This document shows positions 14,917 to 24,144 of a stretch of 48,937 nt of DNA, in pieces (positions within the stretch are counted from its first letter, which is position 1; the number at the start of each line of letters is the position of its first letter). Source of the DNA: Williamwhitmania taraxaci. GTDB taxonomy: Bacteria; Bacteroidota; Bacteroidia; Bacteroidales; Williamwhitmaniaceae. The stretch covers positions 1 through 48,937 of the forward strand of contig NZ_FMYP01000025.1 in assembly GCF_900096565.1 (NCBI RefSeq), in the 5' to 3' direction. The position numbers and the translations under genes were made by a program. Below the pieces are notes generated by a model. The model was given only the letters and a program-made list of their open reading frames with translations, was not told where the DNA came from and made no database searches.

Positions 14917-16362
14917 TTAGAGTTCTTCCTGTCGTATGATTTTGAGTAGTGCCCCAAAGTTGATCCGCCGAAAGACAATTGCTGCACCAAAACACACAAC
15001 TAAAGAGGTGATTATCCCCAAAGATAGGCTTACTTCATAGAAATGTAAAAGCATTGGCGTTACTATGGCGATGGTAAAGTAGGCCATCTGCCACGTTATT
15101 TCCTTCCACGAGATTGTTACTTTGAAAATCTTATAGCAGAAGAATGCCTGTAAAAAAACCGAAGTTGTTTGGGTTACTAGGCTGGCAATTGCAGCCCCAA
15201 TTGCGCCCATCGAAGGAATTAGAACTAAGTTTATTCCAATGTTGGTAATCACACCGGCAAGCGAAATAAGGTTGATAACTTTCATGCTGCCATTGCTGGT
15301 AAGTAGCGTTCCAAAAATGTAGGATGCACTGATGGCCAAAAACGAGAACATTAATACGCCTAGAATGGACGATGTGCTGCTAACATGGCTTAAGTAGAGC
15401 AGCTCAATAATTTCCACCCGATACCAAAAAACAAATGCTGCAAGGCCCAGAACTGGAGTGATTAGTAGATTGAACGATAGCTTCATGAGTGAAACCACTT
15501 CCTGCTTCTTGGCAATCATTGTGGCAAATATTGGGAGCAGCAACCCGCCAAAAAGGAATGGAACCATATTTACAGCATCCAGAAGACGAAATGCTTGGGC
15601 ATAAGTGCCTGCTTGCGTTTCTCCGTCGGGAATAAGCCGCTCAAGCATTACGCTATCAATGCGGTAGTAGAACGACATCATAAGGGTGAGGAGCGCAAAG
15701 GGGTAGCTGCGCTTGAATATCGTCAGCAGGAAATTTAAATCGAGTCGGGGACGAAAAAAGGTCGTCCTTCGATACACTAGTAAAAAGGAGACAACGGCAG
15801 TAATTGCATAGGCTGCCGTTTGGGCGTAAACAAACCATTCGATTCGAAATTGGGAGCGCGTTGAGGGATTATAAATAAGTGCTCCGCAGAGAAAAATCAT
15901 TAGGAATCGGTCCAGAACCGAGATAAATGAGTCGGTCTTGAATAGGTGAAGGCCGCTTATGTTGGATCGAAAATAGAGGGTGAAGGCCGCTATGATCTGA
16001 TTAATCAGAAGAAGGGTGAGTAGCATTATGTGCTTCTCTCCATATCCAATGATGGAGCCAACGGCTAAACTAAAGCCAACATACAGAAAGCTTAGAATGA
16101 TCTTTAGGATTACCAGGTTCGAAAAATACTTCGAAACCAGCTGCGGGTGCATGGCAATTTCACGGTTGTTGAAATTCGTGATGCCCAGATCCAGTAGGAT
16201 GTTGAATAGAATGGAAAAGCTAAATAGCGAGAAATATAAACCATACTCGGCTGCTCCCACGGTATTTTGCACGGTACGATCGATGCCAAAAATCCAAATC
16301 GGCTTAATCAGCAAGTTTAGCAGCAGGAGCAGTATCAGATTGGTAAGAAATGTCTTCTTCAA
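14917..16362 (-). CDS. Polysaccharide/lipid flippase of the Wzx/MATE (MVF) type
   Basis: The 481-residue protein has about 12-14 membrane helices and no soluble domain, with the Wzx-like opening (DRTVQNTVGAAEYGLYFSLFSF) and the mid-protein YRIDSVMLERLIPDGETQAG, typical of O-antigen or capsule flippases. These move lipid-linked sugar units across the inner membrane. The start is TTG at 16362: no in-frame ATG lies upstream, and a consensus -7 element sits about 30 bases upstream. It is divergent from a glycosyltransferase gene, which fits a shared glycan pathway. The substrate cannot be read from sequence. Confidence 0.82.
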   Translation of the reverse strand: MKKTFLTNLILLLLLNLLIKPIWIFGIDRTVQNTVGAAEYGLYFSLFSFSILFNILLDLGITNFNNREIAMHPQLVSKYFSNLVILKIILSFLYVGFSLAVGSIIGYGEKHIMLLTLLLINQIIAAFTLYFRSNISGLHLFKTDSFISVLDRFLMIFLCGALIYNPSTRSQFRIEWFVYAQTAAYAITAVVSFLLVYRRTTFFRPRLDLNFLLTIFKRSYPFALLTLMMSFYYRIDSVMLERLIPDGETQAGTYAQAFRLLDAVNMVPFLFGGLLLPIFATMIAKKQEVVSLMKLSFNLLITPVLGLAAFVFWYRVEIIELLYLSHVSSTSSILGVLMFSFLAISASYIFGTLLTSNGSMKVINLISLAGVITNIGINLVLIPSMGAIGAAIASLVTQTTSVFLQAFFCYKIFKVTISWKEITWQMAYFTIAIVTPMLLHFYEVSLSLGIITSLVVCFGAAIVFRRINFGALLKIIRQEEL

Positions 16363-16390
16363 GGTTAGGCTGTTTGACTTTTGAGGAGAT

Positions 16391-16398
16391 CAAATATA
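16391..16398 (-). promoter_or_regulatory. -7 promoter element of the flippase gene
   Basis: The minus strand reads TATATTTG, an exact match to TAnnTTTG, with TTTG 17 bases upstream. Transcription would begin near 16385, so the leader to the TTG start is about 24 bases. This supports the unusual start codon. Confidence 0.55.
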
Positions 16399-16672
16399 GT
16401 TAAATCATGGATTGGCAAACGTGGTAACCCACAAACCTATGATTCTTATTTAATATGTTTTTCTAAAACAGGCGGTTATCAATCCGTGCAAAATCATCTT
16501 TCATGCGCCTGAATGGCCGATTGGGCGTACCTTTTTATAGGCATTACTATCGCTTTCAGCACGAAAATATGGTGTACTTTCGACGAATTGGATTCACTAT
16601 ACATCTCGACCAAAGAAATGGTTCGCCGCATTTTCGATAAAAGAACTATATTCGCTAAATATTGTTTTGCAT
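16399..16672. other. Divergent gap between flippase and glycosyltransferase
   Basis: About 270 bases with no clear gene. A frame from ATG near 16504 (MRLNGRLGVPFYRHYYRFQ, about 45 codons) and another from 16513 overlap each other and are not recognisable. They may be chance frames or a small peptide. No good terminator or riboswitch shape was seen. Confidence 0.3.
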
Positions 16673-17818
16673 ATGCAAATAGCCGTAAACACTAGGCTTC
16701 TTCTCTCAAATAAACTAGAAGGTATTGGCTGGTTCACTTTCGAAACGCTTAGACGGATCGTTCAAAAGCATCCGGAGCACCATTTTTATTTCCTTTTCGA
16801 TAGGCAGTTTAGCCCCGAATTTATTTTTGGGCCTAACGTAACCCCAGTGGTTTTAGGCCCACAGTCTCGGCATCCGCTTCTATGGTATATCTGGTTTGAA
16901 TTTTCCGTGGCCCGGTTTCTTAAGAAAAACAAGATAGATCTGTTTATCTCCCCCGATGGTTACCTTCCGTTAACTACGAAGGTGCCCACCATAGCCGTGA
17001 TTCACGACATAAATTTTGCACATCAACCCGAAGGTCTGCCGAAATTAACCGCATGGTACTACAACTATTTCTTTCCAAAGTTTGCCCATAAGGCCACGCG
17101 TATCGTTACGGTTTCGGAGTATTCAAAAACCGATATCGTTGAAACCTATTCCGTTGCGCCACACAAGGTGATTGTTGCCTATAACGGTGCCAACTCGGAC
17201 TATATGCCATTGGATGGAAAACAAATTGCTGAGGTGAGGCGTGAATTGACCGGTGGCTCACCATACTTCATGTTTGTAGGGGCGTTTAGTCCGCGAAAAA
17301 ACGTGGTTGGTCTACTGCAAGCGTTCGATCAGTTTAGAATGCAGCACGTCGATGGCTTTAAGCTTGTGCTTGTGGGTGAGCGGCTGTTTAAGACTAACGA
17401 CATGGAGCGCGCCTACAAATCGATGACGTTTAAGGAAGATGTTGTTTTTACCGGAAGGCTTAATGTGGAGCGGCTCAAACTCGTGATGGGTGCTGCAGCT
17501 GGTTTAGTCTTTGTTCCGTTTTTCGAGGGATTTGGTATTCCTCTGCTTGAGGCTATGCGGTGCAATGTTCCAATAGTTTCGTCCAACAAAACCTCTATGC
17601 CGGAGGTAACCGGCGAGGCTGCCTTACTGGTTGATCCTTACAATATAAAAGAGATAGCAAGCGCCATGGTTTACCTGGTAGAGACCGAAGGGTTGGCCGA
17701 GGAGTTGGCGGTCAAAGGAATGGCGCGGTCTAAACACTTCTCTTGGGATATAACTGCACAAAAGTTGTGGGAGGCGGTTGAGATAGTCGATAAACAACGA
17801 TCCGAAACGAATGCTTAG
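16673..17818 (+). CDS. Glycosyltransferase, GT4 family (GT-B fold)
   Basis: The 381-residue protein has two Rossmann-like halves. The N-terminal half (AVNTRLLLSNKLEGIGWFT) binds acceptor. The C-terminal Glycos_transf_1 domain has YFMFVGAFSPRKN, the EGFGIPLLEAM motif (E(x7)E that contacts the sugar nucleotide) and a closing GEAALLVDPYN. It has no membrane helix and probably works at the cytoplasmic face of the inner membrane in polysaccharide or LPS assembly, alongside the divergent flippase. The ATG at 16673 is chosen over a TTG at 16667. The stop overlaps the ATG of rnhB by 8 bases (ATGCTTAG), so the two are co-translated. Confidence 0.85.
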   Translation: MQIAVNTRLLLSNKLEGIGWFTFETLRRIVQKHPEHHFYFLFDRQFSPEFIFGPNVTPVVLGPQSRHPLLWYIWFEFSVARFLKKNKIDLFISPDGYLPLTTKVPTIAVIHDINFAHQPEGLPKLTAWYYNYFFPKFAHKATRIVTVSEYSKTDIVETYSVAPHKVIVAYNGANSDYMPLDGKQIAEVRRELTGGSPYFMFVGAFSPRKNVVGLLQAFDQFRMQHVDGFKLVLVGERLFKTNDMERAYKSMTFKEDVVFTGRLNVERLKLVMGAAAGLVFVPFFEGFGIPLLEAMRCNVPIVSSNKTSMPEVTGEAALLVDPYNIKEIASAMVYLVETEGLAEELAVKGMARSKHFSWDITAQKLWEAVEIVDKQRSETNA

Positions 17819-18410
17819 GTCGTATTACATAGAGAATCAGTTGGAGGCGGGCTGCGATGAGGCAGGGCGGGGATGTCTCGCTGGACCAGTGGTGGCTGCT
17901 GCGGTGATTCTTCCACCCGATTTTTCGCATCCCGATATTAACGATTCTAAAAAGTTGACGGAGAAAAAGCGAAACTATCTGCGCACAGTTGTGGAGGAGA
18001 ATGCCCTCGCCTTTGCCGTTGCTATCGTTGATGCCGAAACTATCGATAGCATAAATATTTTAAATGCCTCTATTCTGGGTATGCATCGGGCCCTCGATAA
18101 ACTTTCCATTGTACCCGAATTTGTGCTGGTGGACGGAAACCGCTTTAAGCAATACCTTGAAATTCCACACAAGTGCATTATTAAAGGTGATGGCATTTAC
18201 GCAAGTATTGCCGCTGCCTCCATTTTGGCAAAGACCTACCGCGACGAGCTCATGGAAAAACTTCACCTTGAGTATCCTGTGTATGGTTGGAACAAAAACA
18301 AAGGGTATCCTACCGAAGTGCATCGCAAAGCAATAGAGCAGTTTGGCATTACAGATTACCATCGAAAAACATTTTCTTTAACAAATCGACAGCTCAAATT
18401 TAACTTTTAG
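17811..18410 (+). CDS. rnhB: Ribonuclease HII
   Basis: The 199-residue protein has all RNase HII motifs: CDEAGRGCLAGPVV (catalytic Asp and Glu of DEAGRG at ~15-20), NDSKKL, VDGN with Asp, and SIAAASILAKTYRD with the final metal-binding Asp. It cuts RNA-DNA hybrids 5' to single ribonucleotides, removing misincorporated rNMPs from DNA. Length is normal for the family. The start overlaps the end of the glycosyltransferase gene by 8 bases. It ends about 50 bases before the S46 peptidase gene. Confidence 0.95.
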   Translation: MLRSYYIENQLEAGCDEAGRGCLAGPVVAAAVILPPDFSHPDINDSKKLTEKKRNYLRTVVEENALAFAVAIVDAETIDSINILNASILGMHRALDKLSIVPEFVLVDGNRFKQYLEIPHKCIIKGDGIYASIAAASILAKTYRDELMEKLHLEYPVYGWNKNKGYPTEVHRKAIEQFGITDYHRKTFSLTNRQLKFNF

Positions 18411-18459
18411 TGTTTCTTGATATCTAATTGCATTGACAATTTACCTAATCCTAATAAAT

Positions 18460-20607
18460 ATGAGAAAAATAGTAGCCCTTTCCCTTGGGCTTATTCTAAT
18501 GCTTGGTACTGTTGCTAAAGCTGACGAAGGTATGTGGCTTTTGCCGCTTATCAACCAGTTAAATGCAAAGCAGATGAAGAAAATGGGCGCAAAGCTCACT
18601 GCCGAGGACATTTACAGCATCAACAAAAACAGCATGAAAGATGCCGTGGTTATTTTTGGCCGCGGTTGCACTGGTGAGGTGATTTCTGATCAAGGTCTTG
18701 TCCTTACCAATCATCACTGCGGTTATGGTGCTATTCAGCAGCACAGTTCCGTAGAGCACGATTATCTAAAAGATGGTTTCTGGGCTCAATCTCTCCAAGA
18801 GGAGATTCCTACGCCAGGCCTTTCGGTTACCTTCCTCGTTCGCATCGAAGACGTAACCAAACAAGTGCTTGACTCACTCGCAGGAACAAAAACAGAGGAT
18901 CAGCGCGAAATGAAGGCCTCTGCCGTAGGAAAGGTTATTTCCGACAAGGCCATTGCAGGCACAGGTTATAGCGGAATGGTAAGAAGCCTTTTTGGTGGAA
19001 ATACCTATTACCTATTTGTGTACGAAACCTATACCGATGTTCGTATGGTGGGTGCTCCTCCTTCCTCTATTGGCAAGTTTGGTCACGATACCGACAACTG
19101 GATGTGGCCCCGCCACACTGGCGACTTCTCCATGTTCCGCATTTATGCTGGCAAAGATGGAAAGCCAGCTGCCTTCTCGAAGGATAACGTGCCTTACAAA
19201 CCTCGCTACCATTTCCCAATATCTATCAAGGGGATGAAGAAGAACGATTTTGCTATGATTTTGGGATACCCAGGTTCAACCGATCGTTACATGACATCCT
19301 ACGAGGTAAACGAAAACCTTCACCTCTCAAACCCTAACCGTATTTTCGTTAGAGGTATTCGTCAGGATATCTTGCTTAAAGATATGCAAGCTAACGAGGC
19401 TGTAAACATTATGTATGCCTCCAAGTATGCTGGATCGAGCAACTATTGGAAAAACTCAATTGGCGAGAGCCGAGGACTAAAGCGTCTTCACGTTTTTGAA
19501 AAGAAGCAAGCGCAAGAGCAAGCATTTTCCAACTGGGTAAAACAAAGCCCCGATAGAATCGAAAAGTATGGCGATGCGCTTAGCTTGATTCAATCGGCCG
19601 TTAATGGACGTAAGGATTTGTCTAACGCTCAGCAATATTTGAGCGAGTGTTTCTTCTCTGGCGTTGAAATTATGTCGCCTGCTCGCATTTCGTCTTCATT
19701 CATGGGTCGAATTGCTAAAGCTACGGATGCCGACAAGCCTGCGCTGATAGCCGATTGGAAGAAAGCCCTTGAAGGTGTCTACAAGAATATTAATATGCCT
19801 ACCGATAAGCGGGTTGCTCTAGCAATGTTTAAGATCTACCGCGAAAAGGCGGGTGCTGAATATCTGCCTGCTTTTTACAAGCAAATCGACAGCTTGTATG
19901 GCGGTAACTCCGATCTTTTCATCAACAATCTCTACGAAAAGTCCATTTTTGCTAACCAGACTTCGGCAATGGCATTCGTTGAAAACCCAAGCCAAGAGTT
20001 GCTAGATGCCGATCCAGCAGCAGTAATGGCTGGTGATGTGATGAAGGTACTGCGCGAGGTTAGTGCAAAGATTGCTCCTTTCGAAGTTGATTACGACAAG
20101 GGTCACCGTGAGTATATTGCTGGTATCCTCGAAATGGAACCAAACAAGGCTCACTACCCCGATGCTAACTTCACCATGCGTATGACCTATGGTTCCGTAC
20201 TCGACTATGTTCCTATGGATGGCGTTCACTACGACTTTAAGACTACCCTTAAAGGTGTAATGGAAAAAGAAGACCCAGACAACTGGGAGTTTGTTGTTTC
20301 TCCAAGGTTGAAGGAACTTTACAACGCTAAGGACTATGGTCGTTACGGCGTAAAGGGCGAAATGCCTTTGGCCTTTATCACTACCAACGATATTACCGGT
20401 GGTAACTCAGGAAGCCCAGTAATCAATGGCAACGGTCAGCTTATTGGAACTGCGTTTGATGGTAACTGGGAAGCAATGAGCGGCGATATCGCTTTTGAAC
20501 CAGAATTACAACGCACCATTAGCGTGGATATTCGCTACACTCTCTTTATCATCGATAAGTTTGCCGGTGCAAAACGCCTAATTAACGAAATGACCATTGT
20601 GGAGTAA
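18460..20607 (+). CDS. dpp7: S46-family dipeptidyl-peptidase, DPP7-type
   Basis: The 715-residue protein has a signal peptide (first ~21 residues to VAKA|DEG), as in periplasmic S46 enzymes. The chymotrypsin-like triad is visible: histidine in TNHHCGYG (84-90), aspartate in PRHTGDFSMFR, and serine in GGNSGSPV (Ser650). Eighteen residues after the serine, FDGNW gives Gly668, the position that is Gly673 in DPP7 and Arg673 in the acid-specific DPP11. This predicts DPP7-like specificity, with hydrophobic or broad P1 residues. DPP7 releases dipeptides from peptides for amino-acid nutrition. The ATG at 18460 is chosen; the upstream TTG at 18433 would extend the signal peptide. A strong terminator follows. 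Confidence 0.9.
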   Translation: MRKIVALSLGLILMLGTVAKADEGMWLLPLINQLNAKQMKKMGAKLTAEDIYSINKNSMKDAVVIFGRGCTGEVISDQGLVLTNHHCGYGAIQQHSSVEHDYLKDGFWAQSLQEEIPTPGLSVTFLVRIEDVTKQVLDSLAGTKTEDQREMKASAVGKVISDKAIAGTGYSGMVRSLFGGNTYYLFVYETYTDVRMVGAPPSSIGKFGHDTDNWMWPRHTGDFSMFRIYAGKDGKPAAFSKDNVPYKPRYHFPISIKGMKKNDFAMILGYPGSTDRYMTSYEVNENLHLSNPNRIFVRGIRQDILLKDMQANEAVNIMYASKYAGSSNYWKNSIGESRGLKRLHVFEKKQAQEQAFSNWVKQSPDRIEKYGDALSLIQSAVNGRKDLSNAQQYLSECFFSGVEIMSPARISSSFMGRIAKATDADKPALIADWKKALEGVYKNINMPTDKRVALAMFKIYREKAGAEYLPAFYKQIDSLYGGNSDLFINNLYEKSIFANQTSAMAFVENPSQELLDADPAAVMAGDVMKVLREVSAKIAPFEVDYDKGHREYIAGILEMEPNKAHYPDANFTMRMTYGSVLDYVPMDGVHYDFKTTLKGVMEKEDPDNWEFVVSPRLKELYNAKDYGRYGVKGEMPLAFITTNDITGGNSGSPVINGNGQLIGTAFDGNWEAMSGDIAFEPELQRTISVDIRYTLFIIDKFAGAKRLINEMTIVE

Positions 20608-20632
20608 TACTCTAGCATTGGTTTGAATATAG

Positions 20633-20666
20633 AAAGGGCTGCAAGCAATTGCAGCCCTTTTCTATT
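20633..20666 (+). terminator. Rho-independent terminator of the peptidase gene
   Basis: AAAGGGCTGCAA (20633-20644) pairs perfectly with TTGCAGCCCTTT (20649-20660) across a 4-base loop, then TTCTATTT. It lies in the short gap between convergent genes and may serve both. Confidence 0.8.
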
Positions 20667-20678
20667 TGCCACGAATTC

Positions 20679-21428
20679 TTATTCCGCCACCGTTTCTTGT
20701 GGGCGTGTCTCTATCGGTTCTTTCTTCTGCTTCATCTCGAAGGAGTAAAAGAGCCCCAGAACCATTGATGATTTATCGGTCTTTGCATTCATATTCTTTT
20801 GATACTGCGCAAAAACCTCCAACTTATTGCGCTTATTTATGGCAAAATCACTGCCCAAACGGTATCGGATCCGATTGAACTCTCGCTCCTTGTTAGGGCT
20901 CATATCGTAAAATAGCTCGGCCGAGAAAAATGGTGTTAGCTTAGAGTTGGGGAGGTTGTATTCCACGCTAACTCTCCCTCTAACTCGTTTCGACTCTTCA
21001 AGGTTGTAGCCATTGGTGTATACTTCGGCAAACTCAAACTCGTAGCGCATGTTGTAAACTACCTTTAATCGGCTGATATCCCAATCGGTTTTTGCTCCAA
21101 CGGTAAATCGATGGTTGGTATAAAAGGCATCCTCCTCTGCTGATCGTCCAAGCCGGTAACCTCCAAACAGGTCGAAATGGCTGTTGATTTTAACTCCGAG
21201 TCCGAACTCAGTCAAGAATTCATCCACCTTAGTAAGGGTATCTTTAAACTTGAGCTCACCTGCTAAGTTTAGCGAGATTCGTTTATTCAGTTTTTGGCTT
21301 ATATCGGCACCGGTCCACAGGCCATAGTCGCGTTTTTGTGCCGCAGCGGTAAATCCTAATCCAAAGGAGCCAAGCATCAGGACAAGGTGTAGGGTAAAGC
21401 TAAATTTTTTCATTGCATACGATTTCAT
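20679..21428 (-). CDS. DUF2490 outer-membrane beta-barrel-like protein
   Basis: The 249-residue protein has a signal peptide (LHLVLMLGSFGLGFTAAAQ). The mature part alternates polar and hydrophobic residues as in a beta-barrel: DYGLWTGADISQKLN, ISLNLAGELKFKDT, FGGYRLGRS and a C-terminal strand LGLFYSFEM. This is the DUF2490 pattern, with a conserved FxxGYR and repeated RxRxR strands. The function is unknown, but the predicted location is the outer membrane. A GGAG lies 9 bases before ATG 21428, which decides that start over ATG 21413. It lies downstream of the CotH gene on the same strand, 60 bases away. Confidence 0.7.
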   Translation of the reverse strand: MKSYAMKKFSFTLHLVLMLGSFGLGFTAAAQKRDYGLWTGADISQKLNKRISLNLAGELKFKDTLTKVDEFLTEFGLGVKINSHFDLFGGYRLGRSAEEDAFYTNHRFTVGAKTDWDISRLKVVYNMRYEFEFAEVYTNGYNLEESKRVRGRVSVEYNLPNSKLTPFFSAELFYDMSPNKEREFNRIRYRLGSDFAINKRNKLEVFAQYQKNMNAKTDKSSMVLGLFYSFEMKQKKEPIETRPQETVAE

Positions 21429-21488
21429 CACTTTGAACTCCGAAAGGAAATAGGTGCTCAGTATTCATCTTCCTTCTAGGTATTCACT

Positions 21489-23816
21489 TTACTTGTAGGG
21501 AAGATAGATCAACTTTTTCGACATCAGGTATAAGGAGCGCTTTCCTTCGCGCTCTACCATTATCGACACAATGTAAATCCCTTGTGGATTTTGGCTGCGC
21601 ATTGCATTCCATATGAGGCCGGTTGTGGGCCATTCCGCATTTGCGATGTGTTGCTGGGCAACTACTCCTCCACTAATATTCGCGATGGTTACGGTAATGT
21701 TCCCCTTGGGAATTTCGGATAGTTTGATAATTACTGATTCGGCAAACGGGTTTGGATATGCCATCACCTCAGGAATTTTGGTCTTTGAGTTTGGACCTCC
21801 GCCTACGTTCGCCGTTCCAGGTGTTGGGCTGTTCATGAGCATTACGGGACCGGTGCCGTTTGGTAGTTTACCATAAGAGATATCGTTGTCCATATGCGGA
21901 AACATAAAGCCGTCGATAAATCTATATCCGTTTTCCTCCGAATCGAAAAGGATAATTTCTTCGCCTTCCTTGTTTAACTTGAAAGAGGTATGCATTTTGC
22001 CTTGAATTTCGTTGTCGTCGGCCCAAAAAACCATATAGCCGCCTGCCTTAATAATAGTGTCGGGGAGGGGCCATTGATTGGGGTTATAGGAATGGTTCGA
22101 TAAAAACTTATCGCCGAGCCAAATGTCTTGAGCACCGCCATTGAAGAGTTCAATCCAGTCGTCGAAATCTCCGGCGTTATCGGTCAACGTCTGGTTGTTG
22201 TTGGCCATTATCTCATTTATATACAGTGTGCTTGTTGTTTGTTGTTTGAGGTCGATGGTGTAGTTACCCGAAATAGGCTCTCTGGTTTGTTGGTGCTTGC
22301 TGTCACTGGCCGTGATGTAGTAAGAAATCTTGGATGGGTTAGTTAAAGGGGCAAGGGTATCGGCATACTGGCCCAATCTGTTTTTGGCCAAATTTAACTC
22401 CAAAAACGTTCCGCCATTCATGGAATAGAACAACTTAACAACTGGCGCTACATCTTCATCCTCCACCGTTGCCGATATGGTTATGGGCAACTTATAGCTT
22501 ACGGCGTAATGCGTGGCGTTCGAAATAACTGGTGCGATGTCAACCGTCTCGAGTTGGACTAAAACTTGCGACCTACGGGTGGTGATGTAGGGAATAAGCC
22601 CATACTTTACATGGGCTCCAAGGGCCTGAATGTAGGAGTTGGAGAAATCGTTCAGGCTCCATCCATAATCCAACGACCTATAAGTATCTTCCGATGCGTA
22701 AGGGGTAATCATTCCTTTAATTCGGGAAATCTTCGGCTCTAGTTGAGACGATCCAAAACTATTATTTATGAGCTGCTTTAAGTAAAAGGTGTAGCGATCG
22801 CGGTAGGTTTTAATGCTCAACAATCGCTTGGTTAGTGGTCTGCTTTCGCTGCCGTTTGCCCAACTGTAAACGTTGCGGGTTGCCCAATTAATGCCAAACC
22901 AGTCGATGCCAAAGGTGTTGTCGAGGTCATATGGAATAAATTCAAACTTGTTGGTGGCTTGGTTGTGGTATAGGTAAAAGTTATTCTTGTTGTAGCTATA
23001 TCCATCCCAATGACCCGTTAACACCTCCATAGCCATATACTTTAGGTAGCTGTTTACGTTAAATACCTGCTCCAATTTTTGCGGCAGTTCCGTGATTGAA
23101 CTATTGTTGAGTATGCCGATAAAGTTTGCCAAATCGGTATAATCGTCGGCTGCTACGTTGGTTTTGAGGTCGTAAATTCTTCCGGCGCTATTGGTTCCTT
23201 GGTAGGCACTGCCCGATGATCCTTTGTAGGTAAGATCGGCAGGGTAGAGGCATTTGTAAAGGTTGCCGCCGTTGTTCCCAAAGCGATTCTTTACCAAAAC
23301 TTCGTCCACATGCTCCACGTTAATGTAAAGACCGTAGTACTTGTCGTTGATGTATAGCCTAACGTGGTTGGCTCGTGGCGAGGGAACTCCCGAAGCATTT
23401 AGTATATCCCAGCCTAACTTGGACCGGATTATACTAGGGTCATTGTGCTCTCCGTTGAGGTTCAACTTCTCGAGACCATGGTATTTCCGTCCTTGCACAA
23501 AGGTGTTGAAGGATACTTTGAAGGATTTCTTTTGCGAAACGCGGCTAGTGTTGCCACGCAACCTTACCCCAACTTCTTGCAAGGTATCGGCAGTTACTCC
23601 CGATTTGAAGATAAACATTCCGGGATATTCGGTATCGCTGTATTCACCGCCGAGGGCAAAGAGCGCTGTAAGATCGGTTGCCGACAGTGTAATATCTATG
23701 CGTGGAACTTCGGTATCGATGAAAACCTGACCATTTTCGGGGAATGGGGTTTGGGCCGCTAGTGGCATTAGAGCCGCAAGGACAAGCAATAGCGTGATTA
23801 TGCAACGATTCTTCAT
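21489..23816 (-). CDS. Secreted CotH-kinase-like protein with lamin-tail domain and T9SS sorting domain
   Basis: The 775-residue protein has a signal peptide (IITLLLVLAALMPLAAQ). Residues ~30-400 form the CotH domain: VGVRLRGNTSRVSQKKSFKV, LNLNGEHNDPSIIR, YGLYINVEHVDEVLV and the acidic FIPYDLDNTFG with catalytic-type aspartates. A lamin-tail-like domain follows (INEIMANNNQ to ~650), and then a type A type IX secretion C-terminal domain (YPNPFAESVIIKL ... GIYIVSI). Some CotH proteins are protein kinases, but activity here is only inferred. T9SS cargo is exported through the outer membrane and often attached to A-LPS. The start is ATG 23816, as 23825 is TTG. Confidence 0.85.
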   Translation of the reverse strand: MKNRCIITLLLVLAALMPLAAQTPFPENGQVFIDTEVPRIDITLSATDLTALFALGGEYSDTEYPGMFIFKSGVTADTLQEVGVRLRGNTSRVSQKKSFKVSFNTFVQGRKYHGLEKLNLNGEHNDPSIIRSKLGWDILNASGVPSPRANHVRLYINDKYYGLYINVEHVDEVLVKNRFGNNGGNLYKCLYPADLTYKGSSGSAYQGTNSAGRIYDLKTNVAADDYTDLANFIGILNNSSITELPQKLEQVFNVNSYLKYMAMEVLTGHWDGYSYNKNNFYLYHNQATNKFEFIPYDLDNTFGIDWFGINWATRNVYSWANGSESRPLTKRLLSIKTYRDRYTFYLKQLINNSFGSSQLEPKISRIKGMITPYASEDTYRSLDYGWSLNDFSNSYIQALGAHVKYGLIPYITTRRSQVLVQLETVDIAPVISNATHYAVSYKLPITISATVEDEDVAPVVKLFYSMNGGTFLELNLAKNRLGQYADTLAPLTNPSKISYYITASDSKHQQTREPISGNYTIDLKQQTTSTLYINEIMANNNQTLTDNAGDFDDWIELFNGGAQDIWLGDKFLSNHSYNPNQWPLPDTIIKAGGYMVFWADDNEIQGKMHTSFKLNKEGEEIILFDSEENGYRFIDGFMFPHMDNDISYGKLPNGTGPVMLMNSPTPGTANVGGGPNSKTKIPEVMAYPNPFAESVIIKLSEIPKGNITVTIANISGGVVAQQHIANAEWPTTGLIWNAMRSQNPQGIYIVSIMVEREGKRSLYLMSKKLIYLPYK

Positions 23817-24144
23817 GTGTTTCAACGGCTACTAGTGGTTGAGAAAGAGGTGACCTCCCACGCTCGTAAATGTAGCATCTTTGTTCATTAAGCTTGCCTA
23901 AAACTATTCTTAACGAATTGAAAATAATTGCAATCGATTGCGATGATGGTATGGAAAGCGAGAGACTATATCGAGGCTGGTTAATGACTGGTTTTGTTCT
24001 GAACTTAACCCATTTCAATATATTTTCCGCCCCATTATCATTCCGCTTCTCTCCAGTCAAAATCTTATTTCGCCTCTTTTACTATCATTACCCAATTCGT
24101 TTCTATAGATTGTTAGATTAGGCTTGTGGCATATAAGCTAATCG
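23817..24144. other. Gap between CotH and LytTR regulator genes
   Basis: About 330 bases with no supported gene. Sequences on either side are transcribed on the minus strand, so this is the leader of the CotH gene plus the end of the LytTR operon. One short plus-strand frame (from 23894) has no protein features. No full -33/-7 promoter match was found; TACATTTA on the minus strand near 23862-23869 is the nearest. Confidence 0.35.
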
